64,000 nucleotides of DNA, taken from positions 411,021 to 475,020 of the forward strand of contig PCDI01000006.1 in NCBI GenBank assembly GCA_002778195.1. The letters are read 5' to 3'. Both the position numbers and the translations under genes were made by a program. This document shows positions 23,170-35,683 of the stretch, one piece after another (the stretch's first letter is position 1; every line of letters begins with the position of its first letter). The notes beneath the pieces were generated by a model. That model saw nothing but the letters and a program-made list of their open reading frames with translations, did no database searches and was not told the DNA's origin. Source of the stretch: Raffaelea ambrosiae (lineage: Eukaryota > Ascomycota > Sordariomycetes > Ophiostomatales > Ophiostomataceae).

Positions 23170-26100
23170 ATGTCCGAACGATCATGTCCTGTTTCGGGCT
23201 CTGTCGGGGGCGTCTGTCCAGCTGGCATGCACCACAACAGATCCAGCAGCCATACTGGCCCCAGGGGATGCTCCTTTTCGGGATTTACGCAGCCAGGGGA
23301 CATCACCGAGGCGTTCGATGTAAGTTGTCACGTGTGTGTTAAGGATCGCACCTTCCGCCTCCTCCTCTTGGACCTTCCGCTTTGGTTAACACATCTATGT
23401 AGATCCCACGTGGCGTCGATGTCGAGCAGTGGCTTCGCATGCGGGAGCGCAAATCCTTGACCGACGTTCTCTACTCCGACCTGCCCACCCCCGAGGTCGT
23501 TGACGCAGCCAAAAGCCAGGCAGAGATCGACGCCTTCAACGCCCCCGAACACGACCTCCTTGCCGTGGCCCTGGGCGCCCCGGCCCGCCAAGTCATGCTC
23601 CGTGCCCAAGAGATCGGACCCCGGACGGGGTGGCGCGACGGCTACCTGAGCGTGGAGCACGGCTGCTGCCCGCCAGACTACGACGAGTCTCCGACGGCGC
23701 TGGCCCGCAGTCCCGGGAGGATCTGGTCGGACCTGTGCGAGCGCATGCCCGGGTGTGTTGCCAGCGGACGGGCGCGGGCGAGCATTGCGGCGCTCCCGGT
23801 GGTGGAGGGCAGCGCGGAGGTGATCCCGGACGCAGCGCTGATGGCGGCGTCGGTGGCGCTGGGAATCTTGTGCTCGATCTTCCGGTTCGAGGGCAAGCAC
23901 AACGGGCGCAACGGGGTCAGCCTGGCGGACGAGAAGGAAGAGAACACGTCGGGCATGCCGGCCTATGAGACCGGCGACCACCTCGGCGCGGAGCTGGTGG
24001 GCCTGCCTTTGGCGGTAGCGCTGCCGTTCTACCAGGTGTCGCGACGCATGGGCAAGCCGGTGCCGTACCTGTCGTTCCCGGACCAGTCGTCGTACAACAT
24101 CCGGGTGCGCGACGCCAAGTCGACCTACCCGTTTGTGGCCCGGTTCGACAACATCGACCTGCGGTGGCCGATCTTTGGGCAGCGGGCCGAGGTGGCCTTC
24201 CTCAAGGGCTGTGCGGTGACGTCGGCGTCGTTCCAGCACGGCCCGGACGCCATCGCGGCCTGCCAGGAGCACGTGATGCACCGCAACATCGAGGGTCTGC
24301 TGCAGGAGATGGTGCGGCTCAAGGAGATCCTCGAGCGCATGCCCGGGGCCTTCCACACGATCAACCCCAACCCCAACTCGGGCGAGAACTACGTGTCGGC
24401 CACGCACTGGACGCAGTGGGCGCTCTTCTCGGCGCCGCTGTCCCGCCGCTGCCCGGCATCGTCGGGCCTGCAGTTCCCGCCCTTTCTGATCATGGACGCC
24501 TTCCTGGGCCGCACCGGCTACGATTCGTTTCTCGGCAAGGAGGGCGTGCACCTGCGGGCGTGGCTGCCGGCCAGCCACCGGGCGTTCATCGCGGCGATTG
24601 AGTACCACTACCGCGTGCCCGAGTTCGTGCGGCAGTCCGGCGACCCGCGGCTGATTGGCGTGCTGGACGGCATCGTCGAGGCCTACACGGGCGAGCGCGG
24701 CTTCATGGGCGTGCACCGCTACAAGGTCTTTGGCATCCTCGAGGTGGCCGGCAAGACGGGCCGCACCGAGACCAACGGCGCGTCCGGCGCCGCCGACGCC
24801 TCGCGGCCGTGGGATGAGACGCACCGGCAGTTCTCCGAGGCCATGAAGGAGCGTCTGGAGCCGTACCGGGGCCGCCTGGCCGTGGAGCCACACCAGATGC
24901 GCGGGTCGTTTGAGGAGTGCCGGTACGTGTCGCGCGTGCTGCGGCGGGCCGCCGTGGATGCCGACCAAGCGCGGTCCATCGCGCTGGTCACGCTCGACCT
25001 GCACGACACGGGCATCACGTTTGCGCCCGGCGACCGCCTGGCGATCATGCCGCTGAACCCCTGGGCCGAGGTGGCCAAGGTGGCGGCCGCGCTGGGACTC
25101 GACGACGACGCCGGCGGGCGTCTCCTGCACGGGCCAGTCGACGTCAGCAGGGACGCGACATGGTTGCGGTTCGAGAGACATCTGGGCGACGTCAGGCGAC
25201 TGGGACGCCGGTCTGTGGACGGCACGGCGAAGCTCACGGTCGTCGACATCCTGCGGCGCGGCCATCTGGCACCCATCACGCAGGAGCTGGCGCTGCGGGT
25301 GCACGAGCGGCTCCAGGCCTCCTCGCGCACCGTGCTGCAGGTGCTGGCATCGGAAGCCTGGCCCGTGTCGGGCACGCTGGGCGATCTGCTGCAGGCGGCC
25401 GTGCAGGACACGCCGTCGCATGTGTGGGACACGGCGTTTGACCTGGCGGACGTGGCGTCTTGGCTGCCGGAGCTGGTAACCGTCGAGGTGCCACGCACGT
25501 ACTCAATTGCCAGCTACACAGACGAGATGCTGCCGGACAGCGTCGATCTGGCGGTGTCGCGGGCCGAGAGCAAGCTGAGTGCCGTCTTTGGAGAGGAGGA
25601 GGAGCTCCGGGCGGGCGTGTCGAGCGGCTTTCTGAATCCGAGGCCGAGAATGGGCCAGACCACCGTCGACTACGGCAACGACTACAGCGACGACGGCGGC
25701 GACGACGACGACGACGACGACAGCGGCGGGGACGACGAGCACAATGAGATTCTTATTGGCGTCTCGCGTCCCGTGGCCTTCCAGCTGCCCATCGACCCCA
25801 TGGCGCCGTGTGCGTTCTTTGCGGGCGGCAGCGGCATCGCACCCTTCCGGAGCTTCTGGCAGGCCCGGCTGGTCCAGAGCGGCCTCAACGGTGGCACCAA
25901 CGCGCTGTACCTGGGCGTGCAGTCGCGCGAGCGGTTCTGCTTCGAGGACGAGCTGCGCGAGTACGTGGCGGCCGGGTTCCTCGAGGTGCACACGGCCTTT
26001 TCCCGGGACGAGCGCGGCCTCGTCTGCGAGGACGGCAGCCTGGTCGAGCGCCGCATGCCTGCGCGCCGCATCGACGCGCTCATCGTGGAGCGGGGCCGCT

Positions 26101-28712
26101 CGGTGGCCGACCTGGTCATGTCGAAGCGGCAGGGCGGCCTCGGCGGGTACGTGTTCGTGTGCGGGTCGGTGGCCGTGTTCGACTCGGTCATGCAGGGCAT
26201 CCGCCGGGCCATCTACAACCACCGCACGGCCACGATGGACAGCGTCGACATGGTGGTGAACAAGGCCTTTGCCGAGCGCCGCATCATGCTCGACGTGTTC
26301 ATGACGCCGACGCCGCTGCCGTGCAACACGCCGACCATCCCGCTGTCGCAGCTGGCCCGGCACACCGGCCACCGGCCCGGGTCCCGCATGTGGATCGCCG
26401 TGCACGGGCGCGTGTACGACGTCACCGACTTTGCGCCCATGCACCCCGGCGGCACCATGATCATCCAGTCCAACGCCGGCGTCGACTGCTCGCAGACGTT
26501 TGACGACCTCGCCCACACCAACAACCCGGAGGTGTCCAGCCTGCTGACCAAGTACTTTGTCGGCCACCTGGCCGGCAAGCCCCGTCTTGTGGGCCCCCCC
26601 GGTGACGACACCATGGCGGAGCTGTACGACCTCTGGGCCGCCTACCTGCGCAGCAGCGTGGAGACGCTGGTGGCTCACCAGTTTGAGATGTATGAGATCC
26701 TGGGCGCCCGCCGGGACGCCGGGTCCGACCACGACCCGGCGGGCAACTCCAACATCTGGATCCGCGAGGGCCTGCAGAACACCATGGCCGTGCGCGTCTT
26801 CTATGGCTACCAGAGCCGCATGCTGCAGGGCGGCTTTGCCAAGCTGTTCGGGCCGGCCCTGCAGCAGCTCGTGCTCAAGCTGTCCTTCTGCCTGGCGAGT
26901 GTCCAGAGCGAGCTCGGCGGAGACGCCACCGCCGCCACCGGCAGCGACGCGGCCACCACCAAACTACCCGACGTCCTCGGCACGGTGGCCCGGGCCAAGA
27001 CCAGCGAGGCCGCCGAGACGTGCACGCGCGAGGTGGCCCGCGTCGGCCAGTTCATCACGGACCCGGACGCACCGCTGCGCTTCCAGGAGCGGGGCGTCTT
27101 TGCCTACGCGGCCCGCAGTGTCGAGCTCGACATGGCGCTGCTGGAGGGCCTCCGCGAGGAAGCCTGTGCCGGCATGGACGCCTTTGACACGGTGGCGGCG
27201 GCGGCTGCTTCGGCGGCCGGCGACGATGGCGACGGCGCCGAGGACGCGAGTGACGAGCACCGGAGAGACCTGCACGCGGCCAAGGCGGCGGCGCTCTCCT
27301 CGTTTCTCCTGCAGGTCCTCGAGCGCATGGCCCGCCGCCTCGAGCTCTTCTACGCCCAGCTGGCCCAGTGCTCCGTCTACCACCCCGAGCTGGAGCGCAA
27401 CCCGGCCCGGACCCGCTGGCAACTGGTGCGGCAGCGCATCCGCGACGGCAGCCTCTTTGTGCTGGCCAGCCAGGCCGACGTGCAGACGATGTCCTCCTCC
27501 TCGTCGCCCGCGTATTCGCTTTACGGTCCCCACTACTACATGGGCCGCCACAACCCCAACCGGGCCATTGAGTTCGACCAGGTCATGGCCCAGGTCCGCG
27601 GCTCGCTGCAGGCCGCCCACGACGTCCTGGATCGCTCTGCTGATTCTTCGTCGGCCCGTGCGGCGGCCCCCCTGTCTCTCAACGACATCCACCACAGCCG
27701 CCCGGTCGTCCCGGGCGACCTGAACGCGGCCGGGGCTGTCGGCGATGGCGACCTGAGGACCCTGCGCGCCATGGGCCGCTTCCTCGAGAAGAACAACAAG
27801 GCCATCCGGCGGCTGAGCCGCATGCCCACGGCGGCCGCCCTCGAGGATGCTCTGCAGCGCGGCATCTTTGACGATGTGTCTCCGGGGAGCAATCCCTTTC
27901 CGGGGACCCACCCCTTCTCTCCGCCACTCTCTGGAAGCAGTGCGTTTCCTATGCCTGCTTCCATGGCTGGGCATCCCGTTGCCAAGCAACATCACAGCGG
28001 CAGTGTGCACCACCACCACCACCACCACCGCCTACCTCCGTCGCCACCGACCAGTCAGCCTTCCAGCCGGGCCAGCAGCGTCGGGCCACCGCCCCTGGGC
28101 CGGCCCACGGTGGAGTCGCTCCTGCGCCGAATCAACAGCCGGCCGACGTCCAACCATTCCATGCCGCCGATGCCTGCGCGCACGTCGACGCCTATGCCGT
28201 CGTCCATGTCGGGTCGGCCACTGCATCGGCGCACAACAAGCAGCAACAGCAGCCACTACGGAGGCGGCGGGATAAGTCAGGGATTGCAGCACGGTGGTCA
28301 CAACAACAACAACAACAACAACAACATGGCCGCCTATCCCGTTATTCGTCAAGGCAGCACGTCGAGCCACCAGCACCAGGCGCTGGCAGCCGCCATGCAG
28401 CAGCTGCACGTTGCAGCGGCAGCCGCAAGCAGCAGAGGGTCGACGGCAGCCCCGACGGCACCACTCCACACGAGGGCCAGCCGGGCACAGAGCGTCGGCA
28501 GCGCCCACCTGCACAATGGATCAGTGTCTGTCCGGTCATCTTCGATAGCAAGGGGCAGACAGCGGCCAGGCGGAGAAGGGCCAGGAGGATTTAGCACGGG
28601 CCACACAAGCAGCCACGTCAGGGTCGGCTCCATGAGCAATCTGCGGGCGTTGAAGCTGCAGAGTGTGCTCATGGCCGAGAAGCTGCCGCAACGGGTTGCC
28701 CCTACATTTTGA
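23170..28712 (+). CDS. Large fusion: IDO/PrnB-like heme dioxygenase + FAD/NAD reductase + cytochrome b5 + disordered tail
   Basis: Exons 23170-23319 and 23403-28712 (1,819 residues; intron GTAAGT to TATGTAG, phase 0). Residues about 90-500 resemble the indoleamine-dioxygenase/PrnB heme superfamily: LPASHRAFIAAIEYHYRVP, then GVHRYKVFGILEVAGKTGR, where the His is a candidate heme ligand. Residues about 550-990 are a CPR/sulfite-reductase-type FAD and NAD(P) module: PGDRLAIMP, RTYSIASY at about 747, AGGSGIAPFRSFWQAR at about 855, VFVCGS. No flavodoxin (FMN) domain is present. Residues about 1028-1105 are a cytochrome b5 domain with the heme motif HPGG at about 1063. A helical region (1115-1460) follows, then a 350-residue low-complexity tail with His7 and Asn8 runs. 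An Asp-rich loop (Asp7) interrupts the reductase. The likely logic is a self-sufficient heme oxygenase fed by its own reductase and b5; the substrate is unknown. Confidence 0.8.
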
Positions 28713-29631
28713 AGGAAAAGCAGGCCACATTTGCATTGGAGGAGTGTAGAGAACTGATCTATATACCTAGAAAAAATCAAAGCGTTTGAACTCTTGACTC
28801 CTGTTAGGTAGTCCCTGCACCACTGCAGCGGCTGGAACACCTGCTGCACCATGTTCGGGCATTTGTGTCGCATTTCGAATTGCAGGCCGGGATGAGTCAA
28901 TATACGGCTTCCCTGTTAGCGGTGGTCCAATACGGCGGGCAGTTCGGGGTCGATCCGATGCAGTCCACACCGAGATTCCGTATATATTGTTACCAGGCCA
29001 CAAAACGTACGAGTTGCTGCCGAATGGCACTCCCTTAGCCGAGGAGGATTGATGGGAATATTGGATTCCTACCCCAAGGGAAAACCTGCCGCGGTGCCTG
29101 GGCTATATCAGGGCGGATTCCAGATATTGGCCGGCCGGGGTGTGTCGCTGACAGGAGGTCAAAGCACACACGGGTACCCCATTGCATAACAAAGTAGTAT
29201 GGACGACTGTGCAGCCCAGCCGGCTTATTGACCCCCCCTGTTTCGCGGCTTTTGCCGTTGTCTTGCTGTGTATGTGCAATGGAGTTGACGCTCTGTGGGG
29301 CCAACTCTGTGGTCGATTGGTGTTTTGGCTACTCCCGATATCATCGCGTAGGTATACTATATACAGCCTGTGTACAGTCTATGTACAACCCTCTTCCCCC
29401 CGATTGACTGCCTCGTAAATTTCCCATTCTTCTTTAAAATTACACCGATCCTTGTTCTGTCTCCTGTGATCCCGCTCACTGCGTTCCTGAACTTCCAGGT
29501 TGTCTCTGCATTCGTTCCTCCTTTCCGTAAACCCCAACATATGATAGACCCCCGTATTGTACAACGCCTCCGTGGACCAGTCTCGACGGGTATACGGTCC
29601 CCACCCCTGCGCTCTATTCCCAGTGATGACA
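28713..29631. other. Convergent intergenic region, no gene seen
   Basis: 0.9 kb of 3' flanks of the fusion gene and the receptor gene. No coding region is supported. Confidence 0.5.
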
Positions 29632-31233
29632 TTATTCCTTCCGCATGCTCGCTCCGTCGCTTGTGACTTGAAACTCGTTCGTCAGGATGATGCCCTTGGG
29701 AGGCAGTCCCGACGGCGAGTCGGGCTGGCCACCGTAGACGTTCATCCGGATGGTGTTGCCGCCGCCGGACGACATTATGTGCTCCTCGCTGTCGTTGAGG
29801 GAGATGGAGGTGTCTTTGGCGCTGCGGCGCGTGCGGCTGTCTCTGGATCGCAGATGAGAGCCGTCGCCGTGGCTGCCGCCGATCGTACGGAATCCGGTTC
29901 CGCTGTTCGGATAAAGGGGGCGACTCTTGCCCGTCGACGAGCCGAGGACGCTGCCGAAGAATGGCTTCAGCCAGGAGCGCAGCAGGGGGAACACCATGGG
30001 CAGGTTGGTGATCATGACAGAGACAAAAGACTCGCGCGTGCCCCATGAGCCGGCCAGCTGGGCGCCGTTTCTTTGGTCCTATTAGAACAATGGGTCGTGG
30101 TCAGTACTGCCATTTGGTTGTTTTCCTCCCTCGACAGCGAGAACAACAGGTGGGACCGATAGGGACGTACTGTCATGACAAACACCGTTTTCAGGATGGA
30201 GCAGACAAGAACAAAGATACCAGCACCCAGGATGAAGCTGGAGGCAATCTTCTTGATGGGCTTGAGAGTGGTTCCCCACAGCATCGGGAGGGGGATCATG
30301 ATGAGGTACAAGTCGCAGATGATGCTAGCCACCAGTGCCACCCAGACGATGGGAAGGGACACGGCGCCCTGGCATTTGTCTACCGGTGTTGTTAGTGGGA
30401 GGGAAAGTGGACAAAAACAGACAACAGCCAATGTGGCACTGTGGTAACGAGTACGTACTGCCGGGGTTCGGGTTGATTTGCCAGTATTTATGGATGGGGA
30501 CGCAAGATGTATACATCGCCAGGATGCTGCCGGCGAGACACGCGATGACAATGAGGTGGCCGAGGACGATGCGGATACGGTACGACCGGTTCAGTCCGTT
30601 CTTTGCAAAAACGGAACGTCAATGTCAGAGGGTCATCCCAGAGGGGGGAGGTCTCGGGGAAAGGACATACTGTAAGGCGCCCGTAGAAGAAGAGCATGCA
30701 AATCCGCAAAGAAAAGATAAGAACGAAATACGAGGTCCATCCTGCGACTTGGATTTTCGAACCAAGCAGGCTGGAACGGTCAGAACTCTGAAGAGACGAT
30801 GCAGGCGAGGGGGTTCTTTGGTTTTTCTCTTGGGGGTTGGGGCCCTTCTTTTCTTTTTCTGGCCTTTGAGGGAATCATACACCTACCGGTGACTGTACTC
30901 GACAGAGTTGGGATCCAGAGAAGCCCTTGCCTCGTCGCTCATGGAGTTGTTGGCCAGACCACCTCCCTTGTTGACAGCAAAGTAGGCGAGGGTGTACTGG
31001 GTGGTGAAGAAGAGGATGGCAACCCAGACGCCGTAGTCGTCATAATCCAGGCCGCTGAACTTGGCGGTCGTGATGCGGGCATACGTTCGCAGGCCGGTAA
31101 ACGTGATGCCAAAGGCGTACATCGTCCACAGCTCCGTGTTGAATGCTCGCAGGGCGTTTGCCATGGCAGTAGCCCCAGCAGCAGCCGCGGCCGCGGCGGC
31201 AGCGGGATCGTCTGTATTGGGAGCAGAAGACAT
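29632..31233 (-). CDS. Seven-TM fungal rhodopsin-like (PTH11-type) membrane receptor
   Basis: Plasma-membrane protein of the fungal rhodopsin-domain/PTH11-like group; ligands are generally unknown. Five exons on the minus strand: 31233-30887, 30770-30671, 30600-30459, 30379-30171, 30078-29632 (414 residues), all junctions in frame. Seven helices: LWTMYAFGITFTGL; VWVAILFFTTQYTLAYF; WTSYFVLIFSLRICMLFFY; LGHLIVIACLAGSILAM; LPIVWVALVASIICDLY; SSFILGAGIFVLVCSILK; and SVMITNLPMVFPLL in the last exon. The N-terminus has an Ala-rich run and no CFEM cysteine pattern. Conserved family features include the polar loop GAQLAGSWGTRESF before helix 7. The cytosolic tail (about 135 residues) is Ser/Arg/Gly-rich with many phosphorylatable sites. 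The closest neighbours give no functional hint. Confidence 0.87.
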
Positions 31234-33737
31234 GGAAGAGCCAAGAGAGCAGGGGACCTTGACAAGAGGATGGTTTAGCCGAACCAAATAGATTCAAAAA
31301 TCAAAAACGCAAGCAGCAAGTTCTCGGCGCGAAGGCAAAAGTCCTCTGTCAAGGCCGGCTCGTTGCGAGAAGACGGAGCCAAGCGGAAAGAAGGCTGGCC
31401 TTATTTGATTCCTCTGCCCTGGTGCTTAGCGATTGGCAGACACTGAAGAAGAGTTTGCGAAAGGGCCGCAAAAGTCTGTCGTGGCGAGGAGCCGCAGAGC
31501 AGGCGCAGGTGAAACGCTGCATCGGTGCGAGCGAGCTGGAGGCGGCCCCTGCGCCAGATTAGGAACCTCTGCAGCGGCTCCAAGACATACACCGTCATAT
31601 TGGCTGCTTTGTGCCATGTGTCCTGCACGGCACGGTGCAGACGGACGGTGCAGGGCAGACCAGGGCATGGAACACATGGCCAATCAATCGTGCGCGGGCT
31701 GGACGATCCTCGAGGACCCTGTTCCACCTTGTCAATCGCATTTGCGTTAGTGACTAGAAACTGTGTAGAAAGGCAACCAACATCTCGACTGAGGCGAAGT
31801 TGGCCCGTGGAGCAGAAAACGACAACGGGTGGCCAAACTGTCCAAGTCGCCAATGTACCAAGCTGCCCAGTTCCGCATCTCTCTAGACACAGTGCCTATG
31901 GATCGGAGTACTTGGGCAGCATGCTTCGCTGGTTGGCTGGCTGCACGCAAAAGCCCAAACACATCTGTGGCAGGCGGAGCAAAACGGCCTTGCCGTCCGG
32001 CAAATGCCCCAGCATTGTTCCATTTGCAGTAATTCCACTCGCATCCGATGGGCAATTCTTAACTCCCATGCCAAGAACACGCCACGCAAGATCCAGCGCA
32101 TGGCATCTGCATTCCCAGCTGGTGTAGTTGGATCGTCCCCTGAGTCTCGGAGCGCTTGGACTAATAGAGAAGTTGCCCCATTCCTTCTAGAGGTTACCAA
32201 AGCCGCAGATCTTCGACCGCTGTCCAGAAGAAAAAGAACACCAGCCAGTCTCTGACCCTTTTTCTACATGCACCGACCACTCGGTCGCAGCGGTGGATGA
32301 GATCACCCCTATTCTGCACCTTTCCCGTCGAGACGAGTTTTTTCGGTGGAGTGGTATGTACGAATGCAATATGCAAAGAGTCGATATATAGCAGAAAAAC
32401 CAGGTGGCCGGCCAATATCCAACACCGTCTTCTGTTGAACAAAAAAGAATTTGTGGATCCACGATGGTTTTCTCGCCGTCTTATTATTGATTATACACCT
32501 TCTGACATCATCCTAGGCATTAATACACATGGGGTCAAAGCAACTGTCAATACCACATATTGCGAGTTGCTTACGGCGTACTCGAACCTACAACTCGATC
32601 CGGTTTCCGGCGGAAGTGCATGGAGCAGCCGACCAACGGCCGCGAAAAGGAATGCCATGCATGCATTGGGGTCTGAGCAGACGGAACACCGGACGCCTGT
32701 CATTGGATGTATGTTGCCTCAGTACGGCAAGGTGACACGAAGTCATCGAAGAAAAAGAAAGAAAAAGAAAAGAAACAGGGCGCAAAGCGGGATCGCAGAA
32801 GGCCCAGTCAGACAGATCTCTGTCAAACCAGACACCACACTCTTCGAACTCGTGCATGGCAATGCAGGGGCACACGGGCTGGCCTCCAAGTCGAATTTGG
32901 GAGCAAGTGGGTATATCACATGGCATAACTCTTGGGGATCAGAGCTCGACTGCCGAAGCACTAGTTGCTCTGCAAAGCTTATTGCGCCACGCCATATGCA
33001 GTAAAGCTCGGGATTCGGGCCCCATACAAAAGAAACCCCATACAGGCAATGTAGTACTTGGAGGAAGAGGCAGGTGCGATTTGTCAACTTTTGTCCACTC
33101 TGTACATAAGATTCCTTCGTGCAGGCATTCTTGCACCGCACTACCCACTGCCCGCAGTGGAGCTTCCTCTTTGACGTGATTCACGTACTATGGTAGTAGT
33201 GTCCGACCATACTCGTACTTTGCATGGGTCGAGCCTGCCGCTTTTTTTACTCCAGGGCGGTTGATGCCATGCACAAAAAAAGAAAGCACAATAAACACCC
33301 CGAGCTTTACCCACGCACAGGCAGGCGGCAATATTTCCCCGCTCTGGCTTGTCCCATTTTACACATTGCCATGGCTTCTGGGCGTTGTCGCCCTTGCATA
33401 GAGTTCTGCTGGCCTGCTCATCTCCGGACGACCCTTGTTCCATGCTCTCGGACACGCTCCAGCGAGGCCTCTGTATAAAATGTCTTCCGGAGGCCACATG
33501 CAAAGACAGACGGCTGCTGGTTGTCACACGCCATGAGCTCAGATCGGCCAAAAGCGTTGCCCACCCCCCCCTGACCGCTTGACCTTGTTCTCTCTGACCT
33601 CCTCACTCCGCGACCGACCCCCCTGATCTTCTTGGCAGCCATCTTTTCTTTTCTTTCCCTACCCCAATCCCGAGAAGATCCCCCCCCTCCCCTTGTCCTG
33701 TCCTTCATACCCCTTGGCCCCCACCTGTCATTCCACA
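31234..33737. other. 2.5-kb gene-poor stretch
   Basis: Between the receptor (-) and the FAD oxidase (+). Several overlapping open frames of 80-235 codons exist (for example 32297-33004), but none shows a recognised motif, splice logic or consistent codon bias, and base composition is lower in G/C than flanking genes. A decayed gene or element cannot be excluded. A pyrimidine-rich leader precedes the oxidase (33600-33735). Confidence 0.5.
33474..33480 (+). promoter_or_regulatory. TATA-box candidate (TATAAAA) for the FAD oxidase
   Basis: Perfect TATAAAA, 258 bases upstream of the start at 33738, followed by a CT-rich stretch (33560-33720) typical of transcription-start regions of highly expressed fungal genes. 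Confidence 0.5.
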
Positions 33738-35343
33738 ATGCGTCTGAAGTTGAGCACCCTGTCCACGCAGGTCCTGTTGGCCTCCGGCAGCTGTGCCAGC
33801 GGCTGCGTGGACGTGTCTGGGCTCAGGAGCAAACTGTCAAGCGGGGCCGAGATCCTCACGGCCAGCAACAGCTCCTTTGCCAACCTGACGGGCCGGTGGT
33901 CCAACCTGGACGTGCCGACAGCCAAGCTTGTCGTGGTGCCGGCCATCGAGCAGGATGTGGTCGAGACGATTGTGTATGCCAACAACATCGGCGTGCCCTA
34001 CCTCGCGACCAGCGGCTTCCACGGCTCGGTCACCACGCTGGGGCAGATGCAGGAGGGCATTGAGATCCACCTGAGCGCGCTGAGCAGCATCGACATCGCC
34101 GCCGACGGCAACTCGGTGACGGCCGGCGGCGGCGTGCGCTCCAAGAACCTGACGGACGCGCTGTGGGACGCCGGCAAGCAGACGGTGACCGGCACCTGCG
34201 AGTGCGTCTCCTACCTCGGCCCGGCTCTGGGCGGCGGCCACGGCTGGCTCCAGGGCCACCACGGCCTGGTGTCGGACCAGATCCTGTCTGTGCGCCTGGT
34301 CCTGTCCAATGGCACCGTCGTCAACGCCAGCGCGACCGAGAACGCGGATCTCTTCTGGGGCCTCAAGGGCGCCGGCCACAACTTTGGCATCGTCACGTCG
34401 GTGACGTCGCGCATCTACGACCTGACGCAGCCGACGTACGCCCTCTCGACCATCTTCTTCAGCGGCGATCTCGTCGAGCAGGTCTACGAGACGGCCAACT
34501 CGCTGTGGCTGCCCAACGGCACCAGCACCCAGCCGGACGACTTCCAGAACTGGTCGTACTGGTTCTACGACCCGACCATTGACGCAGACAAGGTGAGAAT
34601 TTGCCCAGAATGTTCCTTCCCCCTTTGGTTGTGTCTCTCCCCGTTCGATGGAAAACCCAAAATACCAAAAATTGTCTCTGACGCTTCCTTTTCAGCCCGT
34701 CGTCGTCATGTACCTCATCCAGGAAGGCGTCACCTCGGTCGACACCCGCTGGACGCAGCCGTTCCTCGACCTCGGCCCCATCATGAGCACCAACTCGACC
34801 GGCGACTACCGCGACCTGGCCACCTGGACCGGCATCGACCTCGACTCCACGCCCTGCCAGATCACCGGCAACGCCAACCCCCGCTTCCCCGTCTACCTGA
34901 AGCAGTACAACGCCACCGCCCAGGCCCAGGTCTACGAGCTGTTCCGCCAGGCCACCACCAACACCTCCACGCCCTTCGCCAACGCCCTCTTCATGTTCGA
35001 GGGCTATGCCCAGTCCGGCGTCAAGGCCCAGGGCGACGACGCCTCCGCCTTTGCCTACCGCGAGGACAACCTGCTGGTCGCCCCGCTGCTGACGTACACG
35101 CCCGACGGCACCGACGAGCTGGAGGCCCGCGCCCTCGCCCTCGGCAACCAGATGCGCGATACTCTGTGGGCCGGCCGCGGCGAGCCGTCGGAGTCGCAGC
35201 ACACCTACGTCAACTATGCCTACGGCGACGAGAAGGCGACGAACTGGTACGGTGCCGATGCCACCCGCCAGTCCAAGCTGGAGACGCTCAAGGAGACGTA
35301 CGATCCCGCCGGCGGCTTCAGCTTTTACGCGCCGATTGCCTAA
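33738..35343 (+). CDS. Secreted FAD-linked oxidase, berberine-bridge-enzyme family
   Basis: Predicted flavoprotein oxidase (FAD-binding PCMH domain plus BBE C-terminal domain). Exons 33738-34592 and 34696-35343 (500 residues); the intron is GTGAGA to TTTTCAG, phase 0. N-terminal signal peptide (MRLKLSTLSTQVLLASGSCA). Flavin contacts: His95 in TSGFHGS, with Phe replacing the second Gly of the usual GGH, and Cys154/Cys156 in GTCECVSYLGPALGGGHG, one being a candidate second covalent anchor. The GAGHNFGIVTS loop is canonical. The C-terminal BBE motif YVNYAYGDEKATNWYG is intact, and many N-glycosylation sites are present. Such oxidases often sit in fungal metabolite clusters; this one is 2.2 kb from the P450 and could belong to the FUB-like cluster, but its secretion signal argues for caution. 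Confidence 0.9.
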
Positions 35344-35683
35344 GACATTCGATGCGTTGAGCTGCCAAGAAAAAATCTAGTCAGGGATCAGAGGGGGGTC
35401 CAGACTTGAGGAATCACTTATGCCCCTCTGTCACCTGCTGTATCAACATAATGTGTACCAAATTCTATTAGTATTGTTAATGCTGTTTGCCAGACGAATG
35501 AGTTCTTTCTGGCCTCCGCCACTTTAGTGAGGCTTTCATCGGCTCTTGTCAAATTTACTTCATTTCATTTGTGATTTGTGTCATTCTAAAAAACCCTGTT
35601 TTGTCTGCAAAATACAAGAAGATCCCCTCGACCTTGACCGACGGGGCACGGACTGCAGACCGTGTTCCCAAACTGGCAACCCT
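35344..35683. other. Convergent intergenic region FAD oxidase/P450
   Basis: 340 bases of 3' flanks, A/T-rich, no gene. Confidence 0.5.

Noticed and set aside
23328..25421. 697-codon minus-strand open frame, rich in Arg/His/Gly
   Set aside because: Antisense of the large fusion gene, with no domain motif and the composition expected from complementary G/C-biased codons.
32297..33004. 235-codon plus-strand frame with a Lys/Arg run
   Set aside because: Crosses overlapping frames on both strands, includes a simple AAAGAAAAAG run, and shows no recognisable fold or codon bias.
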